Assembly (NCBI GenBank): GCA_009746045.1
Contig: RPFO01000449.1
Span: 1-20,000, forward strand
Direction of reading: 5' to 3'
DNA from: Mesostigma viride
Lineage: Eukaryota; Streptophyta; Mesostigmatophyceae; Mesostigmatales; Mesostigmataceae
DNA: 20,000 bases
Shown here one piece after another: positions 9,262-20,000 of this stretch (positions are counted from its first letter, which is position 1; every line of letters starts with the position of its first letter). The notes beneath the pieces are model-generated. The model had not been told where the DNA came from. It was given only the letters and a program-made list of their open reading frames with translations, and ran no database searches. The translations under genes were made by a program, and so were the position numbers.

Positions 9262-9401
9262 GAAAATTTAGTCATTAATTAATTAATTAAGTAGGAACAT
9301 AACTCCGTTGGGAGTATATGTAGCACATAGCCCTTGAGAAGGGGCATATGGCCTATGATACATTCTAGGCTACTTCATGCAAGGGGGGAAAATTTAGTCA
9401 T
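9262..9401 (-). mobile_element. Short non-LTR retroposon A with 14-bp TSD
   Basis: The 14-bp word GAAAATTTAGTCAT occurs at 9262-9275 and again at 9388-9401, flanking a 112-bp insert (9276-9387). Read on the minus strand, the insert ends in a small hairpin (CTCC-CAAC-GGAG) followed by a (TTAA)n tail abutting one duplication. Exact target duplications, a 3' simple-sequence tail and a short body are the hallmarks of a 5'-truncated LINE or a SINE inserted by target-primed reverse transcription. It lies 10 bp from the end of the LTR candidate. It shares its 3' end with elements B and C. Confidence 0.75.
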
Positions 9402-9402
9402 A

Positions 9403-9930
9403 CCTGAACGACTCGAAAACGCGGAAAAGATAACGGCAGGCTCGAGCTACCATGGTCCGGATTCTCCCGATTTCTGGCCTGCGCTGGTTGTCTCTTTGAT
9501 ACGTCCTGCATACGTGGGAAAATGCGTGACCCGGTGCACGGACCCTCCCGATCGCAGGACCGGGTAGGAGACTAAGAGGTAGAAAGCACTCAACGCAGCG
9601 ACGAATCAACCTTGCAGCTTTTCCAGCAATGTGAACACGTCGCACGGTGGCATTGATTTGGCCGTGAGGGTCGCGGATTAGGGTACAACCACCGAGGGTC
9701 GGAGTATGACGACCAATGGTTTGCTTTATTCCAGCAAGAAAGAAGCTTGCTTTGCGTTTGAACTCTGCTGGCCATCTGCCCATTCCATTATCGCACCATG
9801 ACTTTGTTGCGGAAAGCACCAAAATTTGCCGGCCCATAAGTAACGCACACAGGCGCACACACTCAGAGAGCCACATTCATCTAGAACCCTTAGGTACATT
9901 TCGCCCTTATTTTTAGCACAGAAAACTAAC
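9403..9930. other. Spacer with one 38-bp inverted repeat arm
   Basis: No convincing gene. CpG-rich again, unlike the LTR element before it. It carries one arm (9465-9502) of the inverted repeat whose partner is at 12313-12350. A GTGCACCGGGT-like phrase on the minus strand near 9532-9542 recalls plant SINE sequence, but I found no clear tRNA-like A and B boxes. Confidence 0.4.
9465..9502 (+). repeat. 38-bp inverted repeat, left arm
   Basis: It pairs with the reverse complement of 12313-12350 at 37 of 38 positions (one C/T difference), and similarity stops abruptly on both sides. The core reads TTTCTGGCCTGCGCTGG. The arms enclose about 2.8 kb. Confidence 0.85.
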
Positions 9931-10426
9931 AATTTCGATTAGAAAAATTAAATTAAATTATAACATGTCTCCGTTGGGAGATCATGTAGCACATATTCCA
10001 GGTTGGATGGGTGGTGTGGAGGAAGCGGCGTAATCGAACTAACCTAACTCTAAGCCGTATATCTAGTCTAGAAAAGCCTGTCTACGCTACTCATCAAAAC
10101 GGCTCCTCCTCTTGGGGGGAGGCGGCTTGCCCACAGGGGCTGGCGTGTGCGCCTTGACAATCTTCTTCCACCGCGTCTCATCCTGCATGGCAGTCCAAAG
10201 ACGGGAGAGAGAGTGGATGCGGTACTCAAACTGGGCTGGGACCACTAGGTCGTCCAGCAACATCTGGGTATAGGTCATGGCATGTTTCCCTACCCTTTTA
10301 GGAATGTTCTTGGGGCCAGGCCAGGTCAAAATATGCCGCCCTGGTTGGCCGAGCCGCTGGGGACCGGCCAGACCAAGGGCGGTGTCGACCTGGCTGGTGC
10401 GAGCAAGATGTCCTACAAATTTCGAT
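9931..10426 (-). mobile_element. Non-LTR retroposon B with 9-bp TSD and ORF fragment
   Basis: AATTTCGAT occurs at 9931-9939 and 10418-10426, flanking a 478-bp insert. On the minus strand the insert consists of a coding-like fragment ending at 10087, then about 80 bases of 3' UTR, the same hairpin as element A (CTCCCAACGGAG, near 9970-9981), and an AT-rich (TTTAA)n tail next to the target duplication. A 9-bp duplication could occur by chance. Together with the tail and the shared 3' end, it supports a 5'-truncated insertion. Confidence 0.6.
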
Positions 10427-10446
10427 ATCAAATAAATATTGGACAT
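10087..10446 (-). pseudogene. ORF fragment within retroposon B
   Basis: A 119-codon minus-strand frame with good coding character. Most of it lies inside the insert; its first codons fall in the flank, so the visible ATG is probably accidental. The protein reads GRHILTWPGPKNIPKRVGKH, then a helical MTYTQMLLDDLVVPAQFEYR stretch, and ends in a proline-rich basic tail (APVGKPPPPKRRSRFDE). I do not recognise it. It may be the C-terminus of the element's own protein or a captured host gene piece. Confidence 0.4.
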
Positions 10447-11215
10447 TTTTAGTCAAACAAGTCGGGGTAAAATTGGCTCTTTTTTAGCAAATTAGCAAAT
10501 TAGCGGAGGCGGGGGCCGAGATTAATTAAGAGGTACCTTGAAATTAAATAAGAGGCATGCCTCTATCGAGATATATGTATGGAGGCGAGTTTCTATTGGC
10601 GTTAATTTGTAGTATTGTACGACAACTGTCAAGGGTGACGGAAAGTAATGAAATCGCGGAAGTGGCGCGGAGACGTTTCTACTTTCTAGATCGATTGCGC
10701 ATTCGACGGTTAAAAGGCAGAGGTGCGGTCGACTGGCAGTACTGTACGACGGTGTTGGACGGAATTTCCGGTCAGCGATGCGGTCTAAAGCTTTGCATCT
10801 CACGTTGTTGGATCTTAGCCCATGCGTCGCGCTGTGCTGTGGCGAACTTATTCTCCGCCGTCAGATTGCACCGTCGATGAGCGTCGATGCTCGTCGATGA
10901 ACCCAACGCAAGCCATGTGACGAAAAGAAGTAAAAATTGGTGCGGCGGCCACTAAGGCCGAGTTTGGTAAAGTACGGAACATGTAGCCCGGCGACTCCGC
11001 GTCGAGCAGTCCGCAGGTAGTCCGCCGGCGTTAATTTGTTAATTTTGTTAATTTTGTTAATTTGTAAACTGGGGACAACCTAGTGTCAGTAAAAAAAATG
11101 TAGTCTTATCACAATGTGTCCAGTTCTCAGGTATGTGCTGCGGCTTGTCTCATGGATTTGCTTGAATTTATGATTGCGATGCTGAACGCAGTACACCATC
11201 GCTTCCCACCTCCAT
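10427..11215. other. Spacer with small AT-rich repeats, no gene seen
   Basis: It holds a 14-bp perfect palindrome (AGAGGCATGCCTCT, 10551-10564), short CGTCGATGA-type repeats near 10873-10900, and a GTTAATTTT array at about 11030-11066. The ORFs here lack coding character. Confidence 0.4.
11030..11066 (+). repeat. Short (TTAATTTTG)n array
   Basis: About four tandem copies of a 9-bp unit, the first one base shorter. It is a simple-sequence array without known role. Confidence 0.7.
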
Positions 11216-11569
11216 ATGTCATTGGTCAGCCTGGACGAGGCACGTCAATTTGCACGGCGAGTAAGGTGCATGATTGATGAAGCGAAGAATGTGTTTTACC
11301 TAACAGCACTACGCCCCCCCACGGACGCGATAACGCTAGCCTTGGAACACAAGGAGGAGGCTGGAGCTAGGGCACCCAAGCTATATAGAAAAATGAGACA
11401 ACAACGCACCAACATGATATATCAAAGAACTCTAAGCTGCAAGTTCCCCTCCATGATGCTTGGATGTCACAGTAAGCACAATGTAATAAATTGCTGGTAC
11501 ACCGTTAAAATTCTGTACGCAGGAAAATATCACAAAACAATACAATATTCACTCAAAATTGACTGTTAA
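11216..11569 (+). other. Weak ORF of 117 codons, doubtful gene
   Basis: The first part (SLDEARQFARRVRCMIDEAK, then a Leu/Ala/Glu-rich stretch to about residue 70) looks helical and protein-like. The rest is AT-rich and looks untranslated. No family is recognised. It may be a fragment of a larger broken gene or chance. Confidence 0.2.
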
Positions 11570-12033
11570 GAACTTTTGTCCATGTCGACAATTCGTTAAG
11601 ACAAAGCCATTTCGATGTGCATACTGACCCTAGGTAGCCAGTGTGTTGCACGTATCTTTACAGTCTCAATCGGAAGAGGGCGCCGGGGGCGGTCATCTAC
11701 GTCGACCGCAAGCCCTGGCAGGCGCCCCCTGCCACCCCAGCAGAACCAGCCTAGGGAATATATAGCAGTACTTAGTGTAGACTAGTCAGGCTTAGCTTAG
11801 CACATGGCCTACGCCTATGTGCATGTGCGCCTATGATGGGACTCCCCACGGATGATGCAGCCAACCTTTACCTATGCAGAGATCGAGCTACTCTCTGCTG
11901 AGACGCCACGCCCTAGCCATTGGTTAGCCATGATGATCTTCCACCCTATGTCCGCACCTTAGCTGCTGGAATACCTAGTGGTGCAGGTACACTTTGTGCA
12001 CCCAGAGCAGGTGTACCTAGTTTACACCCTATA
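11570..12033. other. Intergenic or retroposon body; no gene seen
   Basis: No convincing ORF. It may include the upstream body of retroposon C, whose 5' boundary I could not locate. Short repeats of GTGTACCTAG/GTACACTTTG type occur at 11985-12030. Confidence 0.3.
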
Positions 12034-12180
12034 CCCTTGCAGGAAGTACCTAGCCCAGAACATGTATTAAAAGCCATATGCCCCTTCTCAGGGATGGATA
12101 TGTGCTATGTACATGTACTCGGACCAGCGGAGATATGTTCCAGTTCAACTTAATTTAATTTAATTTTAGTTTTAATTTTA
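12034..12180 (+). mobile_element. Retroposon C, 3' end in + orientation
   Basis: This + strand stretch aligns with the minus strand of element A over its full length: CCCTTGCAGGAAGTA, then GCCATATGCCCCTTCTCA, then ATATGTGCTA, a diverged hairpin (ACTCGGACCAGCGGAG), ATATGTTCC, and an AT-rich TTTAA-type tail ending about 12180. It is therefore another copy of the same family in the opposite orientation. No target duplication was found, and the 5' end is open. Confidence 0.6.
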
Positions 12181-12312
12181 GTTGGAAGATATTACAGGCG
12201 ATTTTTGCCCTGCAAGCTCTATATATATCTTGGTATTGTGCTTGTAGAAACACCAACAAGGGTAAGCCAGTAATGAACTAGTGCAAAAGGGTCAATGTCA
12301 AAGCCCCAAGAG

Positions 12313-12350
12313 GTATCAAGGAGACAACCAGCGCAGGCCAGAAATCGGGA
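12313..12350 (-). repeat. 38-bp inverted repeat, right arm
   Basis: Partner of 9465-9502. On the + strand it begins GTATCAAGGAGACAACCAGC. The GGTATCA at 12312-12318 resembles the start of initiator-Met-tRNA primer binding sites of plant LTR elements (usually TGGTATCAGAGC), but the rest does not match, so this reading is weak. Confidence 0.85.
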
Positions 12351-12649
12351 GGTATAATTATACAGGGCCAACCCTACTAAACACGATACTACTTTCGTCA
12401 CACTTTCGTCACAACATACCAGATATATCATGCCCGTTTAACATGAACTCTAATCAACATGAAGGACGAGCTGGTGCCGACCAAGCTAGGATCCAGGCCA
12501 AGGAGATCCTGCATGCTGAGCACATGCAATGCACATGCTTGTTTCCCTTCACTATATCTTCCCACCAGGTATTCTCAATCCCAGCATGGGAGATGCCAGC
12601 CAGGGCTGTACTATCAAAGCGAGCCGAGTTCACCACCACGTTTTTCACA

Positions 12650-12687
12650 TCCAGGCATAGTTGTCTCCGTCCAGGCATAGTTGTCTC
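12650..12687 (+). repeat. 18-bp direct repeat, two copies
   Basis: TCCAGGCATAGTTGTCTC at 12650-12667 and 12670-12687, 20 bp apart. A minor local duplication. Confidence 0.9.
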
Positions 12688-13226
12688 ACTTCATAACCAC
12701 CCCATTTGTCATAGGAAGCCAAGAGCCCTCTGGTCGACGCAACTTCTCTTCCTTGCAGCCCGACTACTGTTCCCGCAGCCCCGATGACCTCCGTCCATGC
12801 CCATACATGCCCTTCCCAGCCTGCCAGAAAACATCCCGACATGCCACCCCTCAATGAGCCACCCATCCGCGGACGAAACCACCCACCATATGATACACAA
12901 TGTGATCCACGGACCCTACGACAGGGCCGTGCTGTGACCTGGCGCATGGGAGTCAGACTGCATTTGCCGTGGTGCGTCCATTGAATGCCGACGCCACGAT
13001 AGGGACGCCGTGATCCCACACTTTCAACATTGCAAAGCCCAGACTGCCCATACGCCCATTTTTACTGCCATCCGCCACCATGGACTGCGACCCCGGGATG
13101 GTACGCCCTCCACCGCCAGCCCCAAGTAGTGTCCGCCGGCACCTGCAACGCCGTCAGGCCGGCGTCCGCAACGCCAGCATGCCCGCACCCGCAATGCCAG
13201 CATGCTGGCGTCCGCAACGAGCCCGA

Positions 13227-19596
<6,370 letters not shown>

Positions 19597-20000
19597 CTGG
19601 GGGCACGCAGGGCAGGCGGTGGTGGAAAGGGGGGCAAGGGGGCCAAGAGTGGCAAGTGTGACAAGGGTGACAAGGGTGACAAGGGCCGGCGATTGGAGGC
19701 AGCACAAGGAGCAAGAGAAAACAAAGGTTGCAAGTGCCCAGCGGCATGTGCCAGGTTGCCAAACATGATAACCAACCCACCATTTTCTAAAAGAAAAAAA
19801 ATCGTCGGCCCATGAAGACCCGAGCCCACACTGTTGGTTAATGTGCACTGCTGCTGGCTCGTTGACCAGCAGCAATGGACATTGAAATGACTTCAATGAA
19901 TCGCTAAAATATGGGGACAAGCGACTCCCCATGAAGACAAGGCAACCGAAAGCTGTCACGATGGCCACCTTGCTGCCTTGTACATGGAGAAGACAACACC
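19597..20000 (-). other. DET1 intron running past the window edge
   Basis: No DET1-like coding sequence was found between the acceptor at 19597 and the end of the window, so the upstream exons lie beyond 20000. A 10-bp GTGACAAGGG-type tandem repeat occurs at about 19656-19686. Confidence 0.55.

Larger units (their letters stand above)
12181..13226. other. Intergenic region downstream of DET1
   Basis: It holds a TATATATAT stretch near 12223-12231, the right arm of the 38-bp inverted repeat, and an 18-bp direct repeat at 12650-12687. The ORFs are short and unconvincing. The part nearest 13226 is presumably the DET1 3' UTR. I saw no AATAAA on the minus strand here. Confidence 0.4.

Noticed and set aside
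9349-9502. Possible tRNA or tRNA-derived SINE head near the inverted repeat
   Set aside because: No convincing A box and B box pair or cloverleaf could be drawn on either strand.
9394-9876. 160-codon minus-strand ORF
   Set aside because: It crosses the target-site duplication and the inverted repeat arm, has no recognisable family and looks like chance openness.
10557-10880. 107-codon + strand ORF
   Set aside because: It lacks protein-like composition and starts inside a palindrome; no support.

Overview
The window is nuclear DNA of a eukaryote. Two genes with GT-AG introns can be modelled, and the rest is decayed LTR and non-LTR retroelements plus many simple repeats. There is no bacterial gene organisation. 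A DET1 homologue, Ty3-type remnants, expanded Q-rich low-complexity protein and large repeat-filled spacers would fit a green-lineage genome. My best guess is a repeat-rich streptophyte alga of the Chara type. This is an inference, because DET1 also occurs in animals.

Layout. (1) Positions 1-4271, + strand: a gene cut by the left window edge, with three modelled exons (to 580, 837-3433, 3577-4271). It encodes a large protein of unknown family with a pure Asp-14 tract, G/R-rich segments and a 72-bp minisatellite. Its frame is broken at a G8 run and again in a GGA-rich tract. (2) Positions 4272-9251: a CpG-poor, stop-riddled region holding relics of LTR retrotransposons: an RT/RNase H connection motif, a broken gag/protease-like ORF, a polypurine tract and a candidate 3' LTR at 8472-9251. 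(3) Positions 9262-12190: short non-LTR (LINE/SINE-like) insertions sharing one 3' end, a small hairpin followed by an AT-rich simple tail. Two are flanked by target-site duplications (14 bp and 9 bp), and a third lies in the opposite orientation. A 38-bp inverted repeat pair spans most of this region. (4) Positions 13227-19596, - strand: the 3' four exons of a DET1 homologue, the light-signalling and CUL4-DDB1 ubiquitin-ligase component. Its 5' exons lie beyond the right edge.

The most striking feature is the DET1 gene. Its conserved blocks are in the usual order, and all exon junctions agree in phase. Between two conserved blocks, however, sits a roughly 1,000-residue Q-rich insertion encoded by one 3.4-kb exon, where the Arabidopsis and human proteins have only a short linker. 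The insertion carries an uninterrupted (CAG)62 tract, a second mixed CAG/CAA polyQ tract of about 67 Gln, and a (QG)n tract. The exon is in frame except for a single one-base break at a G10 homopolymer. One DET1 donor site lies directly against a tetranucleotide microsatellite of about 26 units.

No operon-like or defence-like system is visible. The two genes look unrelated in function. The novelty lies in the DET1 architecture, the unknown multi-exon gene, and the short retroposon family with different bodies but a common tail.
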